Translations under genes and position numbers: made by a program
Shown here: piece after piece, positions 46,152 through 54,750 of the stretch
Layout: each line of letters opens with the position of its first letter
Position numbering within the stretch: position 1 is the stretch's first letter
Notes under the pieces: model-generated
Databases searched by the model: none
The model's input: the letters and a program-made list of their open reading frames with translations, nothing else
What the model was told of the DNA's origin: nothing
Assembly: GCF_047238305.1 (NCBI RefSeq)
Contig: NZ_JBDFMO010000001.1
Coordinates: 992,001-1,056,000, forward strand
DNA: 64,000 nucleotides
Reading direction: 5' to 3'
From: Ferdinandcohnia sp047238305
Lineage (GTDB): Bacteria; Bacillota; Bacilli; Bacillales; Bacillaceae_L

Positions 46152-46475
46152 TTAGAACGGTAGGTTCATTCCTTTTGTAAATTGACCCATTGTTTCATTT
46201 GTAAGGTCTTCGATTTTCTTTAAAGCATCATTTGTCGCCGCTAATACAAGGTCTTGAAGCATTTCGATATCTTCTGGGTCTACCACTTCTTCTTTAATAA
46301 CGACATCAATAATTTCTTTTTGACCATTTGCCTTTACAGTGACCATACCTCCACCAGCAGTTCCTTCAACTACCTTTTCAGCAAGTTCCTCTTGTGCCTT
46401 TTGCATATCCTTTTGCATTTTCTGCATTTGTTTCATCATTTTTTGCATATTTCCCATTCCGCCACCACGCATCAT
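46152..46475 (-). CDS. yaaK: Nucleoid-associated protein YaaK (YbaB/EbfC family)
   Basis: The protein of about 107 residues has the methionine-rich helix MGNMQKMMKQMQKMQKDMQK followed by EELAEKVVEGTAGGGMVTVKANGQKEI. YbaB/EbfC proteins bind DNA as tweezers-shaped dimers. Start codon choice is between neighbouring ATGs at 46475 and 46472; the ATG at 46481 is too close to AAGGAGG. It lies between dnaX and recR as almost everywhere in bacteria. Confidence 0.94.
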   Translation of the reverse strand: MMRGGGMGNMQKMMKQMQKMQKDMQKAQEELAEKVVEGTAGGGMVTVKANGQKEIIDVVIKEEVVDPEDIEMLQDLVLAATNDALKKIEDLTNETMGQFTKGMNLPF

Positions 46476-46503
46476 GTTCATTTCCTCCTTAAAATTACTC
46501 TTA

Positions 46504-48195
46504 TTATTCCTTTATTTCAATGAGTTCTGAACCAACAATTTTCATTGCTTCTGCAATAAGAGGGTCTTCTATATCCTCTGGTCTTTCATCATCATCATCG
46601 GTTCGTTGCCCACGGATAAACTCTTCTCTAATTTTACCCCATTCATCATCTGGTACACCAATCATTTCAAACGTATGTCCAGTTAGTCCAGTAAGAATGT
46701 TTTCAAGATTTTCTTTTACTTCCTGGTTTTCTGAAGCCATTTTACAATGGATTTCATATTTGAATTTTAACACAAAAGCAGTTGAAGAAGCTGCAACTGG
46801 TTCACTTTCGATTAAAAGGGCTGCGTGCGATACTTTATTTTGACTGCGAAGCTGCTCAAGCATATCGCCCCATTTTCCTTTTAATAAGTCAAGGTTTTGT
46901 CTTGTTGCACTCTTTAATATCTCATTAATTCTCCCAACTGGTGTCCTATAGCCGTTTCTTGATGACTTTTGTGGACGTTTTTCGGCTGGCTTGGTATCCT
47001 GTGGGTGGGCTACCACACCTTTTTCTTTAATGGAAGCAAGGTCAGATTCTAACTTATTTATTTTATTCAGCAAGCCTTCAATTTGTGGCAATGACTCTAG
47101 CGATTGTTGTTGTTCCATTTGGGTAAGCTTTACAAGCGCTACTTCCAAAAATATACGTGGATGATTCGTCCACTTCATCTCTTGTTGTGCTTGATTTAAA
47201 ACATCGATGATTTCGTAGATTTCAGAACCCTGTATACTTTTTGCAAGTTCCGTAAAGTCCTCATCGACTAAGACCCGCTCCAATACCTCTTCTAACTGAG
47301 GGGCAGTTTGATATAAAAGCATATCCCTATAGTAAAAGATGATATCTTCAATAAAGCGCATCGGATCTTTCCCGTGATCCATCATTTCATCCAGTGTCTT
47401 TAAGGCCGTTCGAACATCACGGTCCCGAACTGCCTTGACTACATTCGTTAAAAAGGATTGTGATACAGCTCCCGTAATCGTAAGAACATCCTCAAGCTTT
47501 ACCTCTTCATCACTAAACGAAATTGCTTGGTCAAGTAAGCTTAAGGCATCTCGCATTCCACCTTCAGCCGCCCTTGCAATTACATAAAGAGCTTGCTCTT
47601 CAACATTTACATCTTGTTCAGCTATGATTGTTTTCATCCGCCCGACGATTGCTTGTGTAGTAATGCGGCGAAAATCAAAGCGTTGACATCTAGAAATAAT
47701 CGTTAGTGGAATTTTATGTGGTTCAGTCGTTGCCAAAATAAAAATGACATGTCGAGGAGGTTCCTCCAATGTTTTCAGCAAGGCATTAAATGCTCCGATT
47801 GAAAGCATATGAACTTCATCAATGATATATACTTTATACCGTACTGCGCTTGGAGCATATTTTACTTTATCACGAATATCCCTGATTTCATCAACACCGT
47901 TATTCGATGCAGCATCGATTTCAATTACATCAGCGATTGAGCCATCTGTAATTCCTTTACAAGCCGCACACTCATTACAAGGTTCAGCTGTAGGCGAGTG
48001 CTCACAGTTTACTGCTTTTGCGAATATTTTCGCAGCACTTGTCTTTCCTGTTCCCCTTGGTCCTGAAAAAAGATAGGCGTGTGAAAACTTCTCTTGAAGA
48101 AGGGCATTCTGCAAGGTTTTCGTAATATGTTCTTGTCCCACCACATCATGAAATTCTTGTGGTCGAAAGACACGGTATAATGCTTGATATGCCAT
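46504..48195 (-). CDS. dnaX: DNA polymerase III tau/gamma subunit DnaX
   Basis: The 563-residue clamp-loader ATPase has Walker A GPRGTGKTSAAK near 45-56, zinc cysteines (CNECAAC near 74), DEVHML near 126 and the SRC motif (ISRCQRFDF) near 170. After residue 370 comes a tau-type C-terminal part that binds the replicase and helicase. I see no slippery A-run signature of a gamma frameshift site. It heads the dnaX-yaaK-recR-yaaL unit and follows the SRP RNA. Confidence 0.97.
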   Translation of the reverse strand: MAYQALYRVFRPQEFHDVVGQEHITKTLQNALLQEKFSHAYLFSGPRGTGKTSAAKIFAKAVNCEHSPTAEPCNECAACKGITDGSIADVIEIDAASNNGVDEIRDIRDKVKYAPSAVRYKVYIIDEVHMLSIGAFNALLKTLEEPPRHVIFILATTEPHKIPLTIISRCQRFDFRRITTQAIVGRMKTIIAEQDVNVEEQALYVIARAAEGGMRDALSLLDQAISFSDEEVKLEDVLTITGAVSQSFLTNVVKAVRDRDVRTALKTLDEMMDHGKDPMRFIEDIIFYYRDMLLYQTAPQLEEVLERVLVDEDFTELAKSIQGSEIYEIIDVLNQAQQEMKWTNHPRIFLEVALVKLTQMEQQQSLESLPQIEGLLNKINKLESDLASIKEKGVVAHPQDTKPAEKRPQKSSRNGYRTPVGRINEILKSATRQNLDLLKGKWGDMLEQLRSQNKVSHAALLIESEPVAASSTAFVLKFKYEIHCKMASENQEVKENLENILTGLTGHTFEMIGVPDDEWGKIREEFIRGQRTDDDDERPEDIEDPLIAEAMKIVGSELIEIKE

Positions 48196-48289
48196 TGGTT
48201 TTGCCCCTCCTTCTTATCGTCCAGTTCTTATTATACAGGAAGTGAATATTCAGTACAAAGTGATTATACCATTCATGTAAAAATAAATA

Positions 48290-48318
48290 ATAAAAAAACC
48301 CACCCGGATGAGTGAGTT
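48290..48318 (-). terminator. Terminator of the SRP RNA
   Basis: In minus-strand sense a short hairpin (ACTCA with G-T pairing to GTGGGT) ends in TTTTTTT. It lies 19 bases after the mature RNA end. Confidence 0.65.
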
Positions 48319-48336
48319 GTTTTATGTAGTATAACT

Positions 48337-48603
48337 GCCGTGCACCTTCCGTCGAATAGTTACCCCAGGCGTTACTCAAGCAGTTAGCTCGGTCCAGGCA
48401 ACCCTACGGCACATGGGAGAGTCCGCTTACTGCTGCTTCCTTCCGGACCTGACAGGGTTCACGGGTTCCCATTGCGTAGGACCCAGACGTCAACACCACT
48501 TACTTGAGTCAGACCCTACAATAACTACCCTCTATGAAGGGATTCGGCCTCGCTAGAGCGGATTGCGAGTACAGGGCACCGCTACCTCCCCGCTTAGCAC
48601 GGC
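48337..48603 (-). ncRNA. scr: Signal recognition particle RNA (scRNA, long Bacillus type)
   Basis: The RNA of about 267 bases has complementary ends (GCCGTGC at the 5' end, GCACGGC at the 3' end). It carries the SRP domain IV hairpin GTCAGGTCCGGAAGGAAGCA, where Ffh binds. The GTGTTGACG and GGGTTGCCTGG parts belong to the Alu-like end of the long type. It lies between tadA and dnaX as in B. subtilis. Ends are estimated from the terminal pairing. Confidence 0.96.
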
Positions 48604-48646
48604 AAAATTGATACCAAATTGTTAGGTGTCTTTGTGACACATTCTT

Positions 48647-48675
48647 AGTATAAAGGCTTAGCAAAAAAAAATCAA
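48647..48675 (-). promoter_or_regulatory. Promoter of the SRP RNA
   Basis: In minus-strand sense TTGATT (48675-48670) and TATACT (48652-48647) are 17 bp apart. Transcription would begin about 37 bases above the mature 5' end, consistent with the processed precursor known in B. subtilis. Confidence 0.7.
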
Positions 48676-48697
48676 TCAATACCAACTGTAAGTTTTT

Positions 48698-49189
48698 TCA
48701 AGTTGTACCAGTTGTCGTTTTCTTTTCTTCTTTCTTTTTCCTTCTGATCTCTTTAAAAAACGAACTTAACAGCTGTCCGCACTCTTCTTCACAGACACCT
48801 GAAATAACTTCTGCTTGATGATTAAATCTTTGTTCCTGTAAAAGATTCATTAACGTTCCTGCACATCCACCTTTTGGATCGCTTGCACCGTATACAACCC
48901 TATTCACTCGAGATAGTACAATCGCTCCAGAGCACATGGCACATGGTTCAAGTGTGACATACAAGGTGGCGTTCTCTAATCTCCAAAAACCAATTTCTTT
49001 ACATGCTTCATCAATCGCAAGTAACTCTGCATGTGCAATTGAACGTTGCTGTGTTTCACGAAGATTATGAGCTGAGGCAATCACTTCGTCATTTATAACG
49101 AGCACGGCACCTATTGGTACTTCATTTATAGCTGCTGCCTTTTTCGCTTCTTCAATCGCTAATTTCATATAATACTCATCAGACTTCAT
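48698..49189 (-). CDS. tadA: tRNA adenosine(34) deaminase TadA
   Basis: The 163-residue enzyme makes inosine at the wobble position of tRNA-Arg. Zinc and catalytic residues are in AHAELLAID (HAE near 54) and PCAMCSGAI (near 85). ATG 49189 (MKSDEYYMKLAIEEAKKA) is chosen with AAGGGAG upstream; the longer frame has no support. The C-terminus is lysine rich. In B. subtilis yaaI lies beside it but is absent here, so tadA is head to head with yaaH. Confidence 0.94.
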   Translation of the reverse strand: MKSDEYYMKLAIEEAKKAAAINEVPIGAVLVINDEVIASAHNLRETQQRSIAHAELLAIDEACKEIGFWRLENATLYVTLEPCAMCSGAIVLSRVNRVVYGASDPKGGCAGTLMNLLQEQRFNHQAEVISGVCEEECGQLLSSFFKEIRRKKKEEKKTTTGTT

Positions 49190-49233
49190 CGGATTAAATA
49201 CTCCCTTACATGGCATTTAGGCACTTTAACCAA

Positions 49234-49262
49234 GCATCTTCTTCCCTTTTCTCTCATAGAGT
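49234..49262 (+). promoter_or_regulatory. Possible sigma-E promoter of yaaH
   Basis: GCATCTT at 49234-49240 and CATAGAGT at 49255-49262 are 14 bp apart, similar to the sigma-E pattern (KMATATT, 14 bp, CATANNNT). yaaH is a sigma-E gene in B. subtilis. Confidence 0.45.
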
Positions 49263-49305
49263 AATAAAGGTGTGTTACCTAGATTGTAGAATGAGGAGGT
49301 CAAAC

Positions 49306-50592
49306 ATGCAAATTCATGTTGTAGAACAGGGACAATCCATAACCGGAATTGCACAAGCATATAGTACAACGGCCGATGAAATTGTTCGTGCAAATCAAAT
49401 TCCCGAACCTAATAACTTAGTTGTCGGTCAGGCGATGGTCATCCCGATTGTTGGTCAATTTTACTGGGTGCAGCCTGGTGATAGTCTTTGGTCCATCGCC
49501 AATAAATTTGGGGTTAATTATCAGCAATTAGCACAGATCAACCAAATTCCACCTAATCGACCACTACAAGTCGGACTTAGAATTTATATTCCGGAACGTC
49601 CGAAACGAAATGCAGAAATCAATGCTTATGTTGAACCATTAGGATCTTCAGTAAGTCCCGCTCTTGAAAGAAGTACACGACAAGCAGCTCCATACTTAAC
49701 CTACTTAGCCCCATTTAACTTTCAAATAAAACGAGACGGCACTTTAAAGGAACCACTGCTGAACAATTTCCCAAGCATTGCAAAAGAAAAAAATGTGACA
49801 CTAATGATGGTCGTAGCTAATTTAGAAAATGGACAATTTAGTGATGAATTAGGTAAACTTGTGCTTAATAATGAAGATATCCAAAATAAGCTCTTAAACA
49901 CAATTGTAGAAACGGCAAAAAAATACGGTTTCCGAGATATTCATTTTGATATGGAATTTTTACGTCCACAAGACCGTGAAGCGTATAACAACTTTTTGCG
50001 GAAGGCTAAAAAACGCTTTGGTCAAGAGGGCTGGCTGCTCTCAACAGCGCTCGCTCCTAAAACAAGTGCCGAACAAAAAGGCGATTGGTATGAAGCCCAT
50101 GACTATAAGGCACATGGTGAAATCGTCGACTTTGTCGTCATCATGACGTATGAATGGGGATATAGTGGCGGGCCACCAATGGCGGTATCTCCAATTGGTC
50201 CGGTCCGGGATGTCATTGAATATGCCCTTACCGAAATGCCAGGATCCAAAATTATGATGGGACAAAACCTCTATGGCTATGATTGGACACTTCCATTTGT
50301 TCAAGGCGGTGAGTATGCGAAGGCTGTTAGCCCGCAACGAGCAATTGAAATCGCAAAGCAAAATAATGTTCCAATCCAATACGATACAAAAGCACAAGCA
50401 CCTCACTTTGACTATACAGACTCCGCCGGAAAGCAGCATAAAGTGTGGTTTGAAGATGCAAGAAGTATTCAGGCAAAGTTTGATTTGATTAAGGAATTAA
50501 ATTTGCGAGGAATTAGTTACTGGAAGCTTGGACTTCCATTCCCACAAAACTGGCTGTTGATCACAAACAATTTTAATGTTGTAAAAAGATAG
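49306..50592 (+). CDS. yaaH: Spore peptidoglycan hydrolase YaaH/SleL (LysM-GH18)
   Basis: The 428-residue protein has two LysM domains (residues 1-45 and 48-93, with VEQGQSITGIAQAYS and VQPGDSLWSIANKFG). A GH18 glycosidase domain follows with the catalytic DIHFDMEF (DxxFDxE pattern) near 216. Relatives are cortex-fragment lytic enzymes (N-acetylglucosaminidase) in the spore coat, used in germination. The start is ATG 49306 after AGGAGG; upstream codons are not conserved. It reads opposite to tadA and is closed by its own terminator. Confidence 0.95.
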   Translation: MQIHVVEQGQSITGIAQAYSTTADEIVRANQIPEPNNLVVGQAMVIPIVGQFYWVQPGDSLWSIANKFGVNYQQLAQINQIPPNRPLQVGLRIYIPERPKRNAEINAYVEPLGSSVSPALERSTRQAAPYLTYLAPFNFQIKRDGTLKEPLLNNFPSIAKEKNVTLMMVVANLENGQFSDELGKLVLNNEDIQNKLLNTIVETAKKYGFRDIHFDMEFLRPQDREAYNNFLRKAKKRFGQEGWLLSTALAPKTSAEQKGDWYEAHDYKAHGEIVDFVVIMTYEWGYSGGPPMAVSPIGPVRDVIEYALTEMPGSKIMMGQNLYGYDWTLPFVQGGEYAKAVSPQRAIEIAKQNNVPIQYDTKAQAPHFDYTDSAGKQHKVWFEDARSIQAKFDLIKELNLRGISYWKLGLPFPQNWLLITNNFNVVKR

Positions 50593-50599
50593 GATTCCT

Positions 50600-50634
50600 A
50601 AAAGGAGCTCGACTACTCGAGTTCCTTTTTTATT
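50600..50634 (+). terminator. Terminator of yaaH
   Basis: AAAGGAGCTCG and CGAGTTCCTTT pair (one G-T) around ACTACT and are followed by TTTTT. The rest of the 200-base gap to dgk holds a single TTCGACA (0A-box complement) at 50708 but no clear promoter. Confidence 0.88.
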
Positions 50635-50792
50635 TACGACTCACTTTAACAGAATAGAGAGGTAGAACGTCACATCATGTTCACCTCAAATTTTCCCAAT
50701 TTGTTTTTTCGACAATACATAACAATCTTCATTGTTCCTATGATAAAATAATCCTTATCTGTGCAATTTAGATGTAAAAAGGGGGACACGAG

Positions 50793-51449
50793 ATGGGTAG
50801 TAGGATTCCTTTTGTTACAGTGGAGGGTCCAATCGGAGTTGGAAAAACCTCTCTCGCTAAGGCGATTTCAGAACGCTTTGAATTTGCCTTACTTAAAGAG
50901 ATTGTCGATGAAAATCCATTCTTAGGGAAATTTTATACAGATATTGATGAGTGGAGCTTTCAAACAGAAATGTTTTTCCTCTGTAACCGATATAAACAAC
51001 TTGAAGACATTAATCACTTTTACCTTCAAAAAGATCAACCAGTTGTTGCGGATTATCATATATTCAAAAATATTATTTTCGCCGAGCGAACATTGAAAAC
51101 ACATCAATATCAAAAATATCTTCAGATTTACAAGATATTAACGGCAGATATGCCTGTTCCGAATGTCGTAATCTATTTACACGCAAGTCTTGATACATTA
51201 TTAGAGCGAATCGAAATGCGTGGTAGGGACATTGAAAAAAATATAGATCCAGCATACTTAAGTCAACTTAGCCGTGATTATGAGCAATTCATGACACAGT
51301 TCGAAAAATCCCATCCCGATATTCCTGTCATTCGATTTAATGGGGACGAATTTGACTTTGTGCAAAATAAAAGTGACCTAGATCAAATTCTATCAAAGAT
51401 AGATGACATCATTCTCGAAAAAGGAGTTAGACATAATGAATTTGCGTAA
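50793..51449 (+). CDS. dgk: Deoxyguanosine kinase
   Basis: The 218-residue deoxynucleoside kinase has P-loop EGPIGVGKTSL near residues 10-20. The dNK motifs WSFQTEMFFLCNRYKQLED and VVADYHIFKNIIFAERTL and a lid arginine region (RIEMRGRDIEKNID) follow. B. subtilis Dgk has the same FLCHRYKQLED segment, which separates it from the paralogue Dck. It salvages purine deoxynucleosides. ATG 50793 follows GGGGGA. It overlaps dck by 14 bases. Confidence 0.94.
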   Translation: MGSRIPFVTVEGPIGVGKTSLAKAISERFEFALLKEIVDENPFLGKFYTDIDEWSFQTEMFFLCNRYKQLEDINHFYLQKDQPVVADYHIFKNIIFAERTLKTHQYQKYLQIYKILTADMPVPNVVIYLHASLDTLLERIEMRGRDIEKNIDPAYLSQLSRDYEQFMTQFEKSHPDIPVIRFNGDEFDFVQNKSDLDQILSKIDDIILEKGVRHNEFA

Positions 51450-52104
51450 TAAATATGATATCCCTAGTAATGCAGTGATTACCGTTGCTGGAACCGTTGG
51501 AGTAGGAAAGTCTACCATGACAAAAGCCTTGGCTGATGCACTTGGATTTAGAACCTCTTTTGAGAAAGTGGATACTAATCCATATTTAGATCGGTTTTAT
51601 GCTGATTTTGAAAGATGGAGCTTTCACCTTCAAATCTATTTCCTTGCCGAGCGCTTTAAAGAGCAAAAGAAAATCTTCGAATATGGCGGTGGATTTATTC
51701 AGGATCGTTCCATCTATGAAGATACAGGTATTTTCGCAAGAATGCATTACGAAAAAGGAACAATGGCACCTGTCGACTATGAGACCTACACCAACCTCTT
51801 TGATGCAATGGTGATGACACCATATTTTCCTCATCCGAATTTATTAATTTATCTTGAAGGAAGTCTTGATGATATTATCAGTCGTATTCATGAACGCGGA
51901 AGACCAATGGAGCAACAAACCCCAATTTCTTATTGGGAGGAAATGCACGGCCGATATGAAAAATGGATCAATAACTTTAATGCTTGCCCCGTTCTTCGAT
52001 TAAACATTAATGAGTACGATATTATGCAGGATGGAAGTTCAATTGAACCGATTATCGCAAAAATTTCAAGTTTCATTAGACAGACTGAGCTTTTAAAAAG
52101 CTAA
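51436..52104 (+). CDS. dck: Deoxyadenosine/deoxycytidine kinase
   Basis: The 222-residue paralogue of dgk has P-loop AGTVGVGKSTMTK near 20-32, then WSFHLQIYFLAERFKEQK and FIQDRSIYEDTGIFA. These segments match B. subtilis Dck. ATG 51436 is used because AAGGAG lies 10 bases upstream, inside the end of dgk. The overlap shows translational coupling of the two salvage kinases. A strong terminator follows. Confidence 0.95.
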   Translation: MNLRNKYDIPSNAVITVAGTVGVGKSTMTKALADALGFRTSFEKVDTNPYLDRFYADFERWSFHLQIYFLAERFKEQKKIFEYGGGFIQDRSIYEDTGIFARMHYEKGTMAPVDYETYTNLFDAMVMTPYFPHPNLLIYLEGSLDDIISRIHERGRPMEQQTPISYWEEMHGRYEKWINNFNACPVLRLNINEYDIMQDGSSIEPIIAKISSFIRQTELLKS

Positions 52105-52108
52105 AAAA

Positions 52109-52147
52109 ACCCCCTTTTGAGTGACAATCTCAAAAGGGGGTCTTTTT
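52109..52147 (+). terminator. Terminator of dgk-dck
   Basis: CCCCCTTTTGAG (52110-52121) and CTCAAAAGGGGG (52129-52140) pair perfectly and are followed by TCTTTTTT. Confidence 0.93.
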
Positions 52148-52246
52148 TGACTATATTTCTTTTTGATAAAAAATAAAAAACTCGTTACCATGACAGTAAC
52201 GAGTCCATCTCCAATACTTTATGCGCTAGTATTATTTTCAATAATA

Positions 52247-52339
52247 TGGCGGAGGAAGAGGGATTCGAACCCCCGCGGGCTTTAACACCCCTGTCGGTTT
52301 TCAAGACCGATCCCTTCAGCCGGACTTGGGTATTCCTCC
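52247..52339 (-). tRNA. tRNA-Ser (TGA anticodon)
   Basis: The 93-base type II tRNA begins GGAGGAATACCC, has anticodon loop CTTGAAA (TGA), a long variable arm typical of serine tRNA and an encoded CCA end. It lies just below serS in transcription order, as in B. subtilis. Confidence 0.96.
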
Positions 52340-52406
52340 GTATCGACAAAAATTAATATACCATAGTTTAAAAGTGAAAGTCAACATTTTTTCTAAAAAA
52401 ATTTTT

Positions 52407-52431
52407 GGCCAGGAAAATATAAATCCTGGCC
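52407..52431 (-). terminator. Hairpin after serS
   Basis: GGCCAGGA (52407-52414) and TCCTGGCC (52424-52431) pair perfectly. In minus-strand sense AAAAA and then TTTTTTT follow, so termination is likely but the T-run is displaced. Confidence 0.6.
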
Positions 52432-52441
52432 CATTCCTTTA

Positions 52442-53725
52442 TTACTTCTTCGGACCGATTACTTCCTTATTCCCCATATATGGGCGTAATACCTCAGGAA
52501 TAATCACCGTGCCGTCTTCCTGTTGGTAATTTTCTAAAATCGCAGCCACAGTTCGACCAATTGCAAGTCCAGAACCATTTAATGTGTGAACATGTTCTGG
52601 CTTAGAATCTCTGTCACGACGGAAACGAATATTTGCACGTCTTGCTTGGAAAGCTTCAAAGTTACTACAAGAAGAAATTTCACGATATGTTTCATAGCTT
52701 GGAATCCATACTTCAATGTCATATTTCTTCGCGGCAGTGAATCCTAGATCAGCACTACACATGCTTAAAACTCGATATGGAAGACCTAGTAGTTGAAGTA
52801 CTTTTTCAGCATTTGCTGTTAGGCTCTCTAGTTCCGCGTAAGAATCTTCCGGCTTAACAAACTTTACTAACTCTACTTTATTAAATTGATGTTGACGAAT
52901 CAAGCCTCTTGTATCTCTTCCAGCAGAACCAGCTTCAGACCGGAAACAAGCACTAAATGCTGCATACTTAATTGGTAGTTCATCGCCACTTAAGATTTCA
53001 TCGCGGTGAAGATTCGTAACAGGAACCTCTGCAGTTGGAATTAAAAAATAGTCTTCACTTTCAATGAGGAATGCATCCTCTTCAAACTTAGGAAGCTGTC
53101 CTGTTCCAGTCATACTTGCACGGTTCACTAAATAAGGAGGAATGACTTCCTCATACCCATGTTCCTCCACATGAAGGTCTAACATAAAGTTAAATAAGGC
53201 TCTTTCTAATCTAGCCCCTAGCCCCTTATAAAATACAAAACGGCTTCCAGTGACCTTTCCAGCACGTTCGAAATCTAGTATTTGTAGTTGATCGGCAATT
53301 TCCCAGTGTGGCTTTGGTTCAAAACCAAATTCAGGAAGTTCACCCCACTTGCGAATTTCTACGTTATCATCCTCAGATTCACCAATTGGTACACTTTTGT
53401 GAGGTATGTTTGGAATAGATAACATGAGATGTTCTAATTGTTCCTCAACACCTCGTAATTCCGTATCCAATTCCTTAATTTGATCACCAACCTCACGCAT
53501 TTCCAAAATAAGAGCGTCAGCATCCTTTTTCTCTCTTTTTAAAACGGCAATTTGGCCAGACACTTCATTCCTACGACCTTTTAACTCTTCAGTTTTCGCA
53601 ATAAGCTCACGGCGTGTCTTGTCCAATTCTTCAAAACGACCAAGATCCGTTAAATCCTCACCACGAAACTGAAGTCTTTCTTTTACCTCATTAAAATGGC
53701 TTCGTAAATATTTAATATCCAACAT
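52442..53725 (-). CDS. serS: Seryl-tRNA synthetase
   Basis: The 427-residue class II enzyme has an N-terminal antiparallel coiled coil (residues 30-105) that grips the long arm of tRNA-Ser. Motif 2 FRSEAGSAGRDTRGL lies near 264 and motif 3 GSGLAIGRTVAAILEN near 385. ATG 53725 is chosen with AGGAGG 8 bases upstream; the GTG one codon earlier gives MML. Expression is under the T-box leader upstream, and tRNA-Ser follows below. Confidence 0.98.
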   Translation of the reverse strand: MLDIKYLRSHFNEVKERLQFRGEDLTDLGRFEELDKTRRELIAKTEELKGRRNEVSGQIAVLKREKKDADALILEMREVGDQIKELDTELRGVEEQLEHLMLSIPNIPHKSVPIGESEDDNVEIRKWGELPEFGFEPKPHWEIADQLQILDFERAGKVTGSRFVFYKGLGARLERALFNFMLDLHVEEHGYEEVIPPYLVNRASMTGTGQLPKFEEDAFLIESEDYFLIPTAEVPVTNLHRDEILSGDELPIKYAAFSACFRSEAGSAGRDTRGLIRQHQFNKVELVKFVKPEDSYAELESLTANAEKVLQLLGLPYRVLSMCSADLGFTAAKKYDIEVWIPSYETYREISSCSNFEAFQARRANIRFRRDRDSKPEHVHTLNGSGLAIGRTVAAILENYQQEDGTVIIPEVLRPYMGNKEVIGPKK

Positions 53726-53863
53726 CACTAAAACCTCCTAAAATCTATGTAGTATACAAATAAAACCTTCCTCTCGACTGTATAAAACAAGAGTTTTGAG
53801 ATAGCACAGATTCGGAGAACCAAGCTAACAAAGAACTCGCCGCTTATCGACAGTCAAAAGGCA

Positions 53864-54062
53864 AATAAAAAACTCCCGCCCCTAAAAAAGGGACGAGAGT
53901 TAACCCGCGTTACCACCCTAGTTGAGGATACAAGTATCCCCCTCTTGAAAAAGATAACGGATTTACCGAAAATACCTACTGGAAAACTTACGGTTCAGTA
54001 TTTCACTCAAGGATGGATTCACAAGCTTTTTTCATCAGTTCACACCAGCCACCGACTCTCTT
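53864..54062 (-). promoter_or_regulatory. T-box leader of serS
   Basis: In minus-strand sense AGGGTGGTAACGCGGG (53919-53904) is the T-box proper. A terminator hairpin follows (AACTCTCGTCCC with GGGGCGGGAGTT) ending in TTTTTT. Stem I begins near GAGTCGGTGGCTG, and TCC at 54017-54015, in GTGAATCCATCC, is the likely serine specifier. Uncharged tRNA-Ser would favour readthrough into serS. Confidence 0.92.
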
Positions 54063-54141
54063 AAGAAAAAAAGCAAGTTACTATTTCCTATCATAGATTT
54101 ATCATTTATTATTATCTTCAGTTTTACCACGTTTTGATTGT

Positions 54142-54732
54142 TTATACAAGGTTTTTTGCTTTTGATTCTTCGACCATTTTTACAAAATACGCAGTAAAAC
54201 GATGATCATCTGTTAATTCTGGATGGAAGGAACAGCCTAAAAATTGACCTTCACGCGCTGCCACAATTCTACCATCATGTTTTGCCAGGACCTCAACGTT
54301 TTCTCCCGCTTCTACAATATGTGGTGCACGAATAAACACACCTACAAAATCGTCTGCGATTCCAGGTATCATCAACTCCGCTTCGAAGCTCTCACGTTGA
54401 CGACCAAATGAATTTCGCTCAACCGCCACATCCATTAAACCAAGATGCGGTTCTTTATAATCAACAAGCTTCTTTGCTAGAAGGATTAACCCTGCACATG
54501 TGCCAAACATTGGTTTTCCTTGTGCTGCAAATGCACGTAGAGGTTCCATAAAATGATATTTATCAATTAAACGACGCATAGTTGTGCTTTCCCCACCAGG
54601 GATAATAAGTCCGTCAATTTCTTCAAGTTGTTCTACCTTTTTTACAATTACTGCTTCTGCCCCAGAGGCTTCTATTGAACGTACATGCTCTCTAACAGCA
54701 CCCTGAAGTCCCAATACTCCAATTTTAACCAC
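54142..54732 (-). CDS. pdxT: Pyridoxal 5'-phosphate synthase glutaminase subunit PdxT
   Basis: The 196-residue class I glutamine amidotransferase has GVLGLQGAVREHVRS near the start and a GGESTTMRRL motif near 47. The catalytic Cys is in GTCAGL near 79 and the His-Glu pair in SFHPELTDD near 170. It feeds ammonia to PdxS for PLP synthesis from ribose 5-phosphate and glyceraldehyde 3-phosphate. It follows pdxS by 18 bases. Confidence 0.98.
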   Translation of the reverse strand: MVKIGVLGLQGAVREHVRSIEASGAEAVIVKKVEQLEEIDGLIIPGGESTTMRRLIDKYHFMEPLRAFAAQGKPMFGTCAGLILLAKKLVDYKEPHLGLMDVAVERNSFGRQRESFEAELMIPGIADDFVGVFIRAPHIVEAGENVEVLAKHDGRIVAAREGQFLGCSFHPELTDDHRFTAYFVKMVEESKAKNLV

Positions 54733-54750
54733 GACTGAACACCTTCTATC

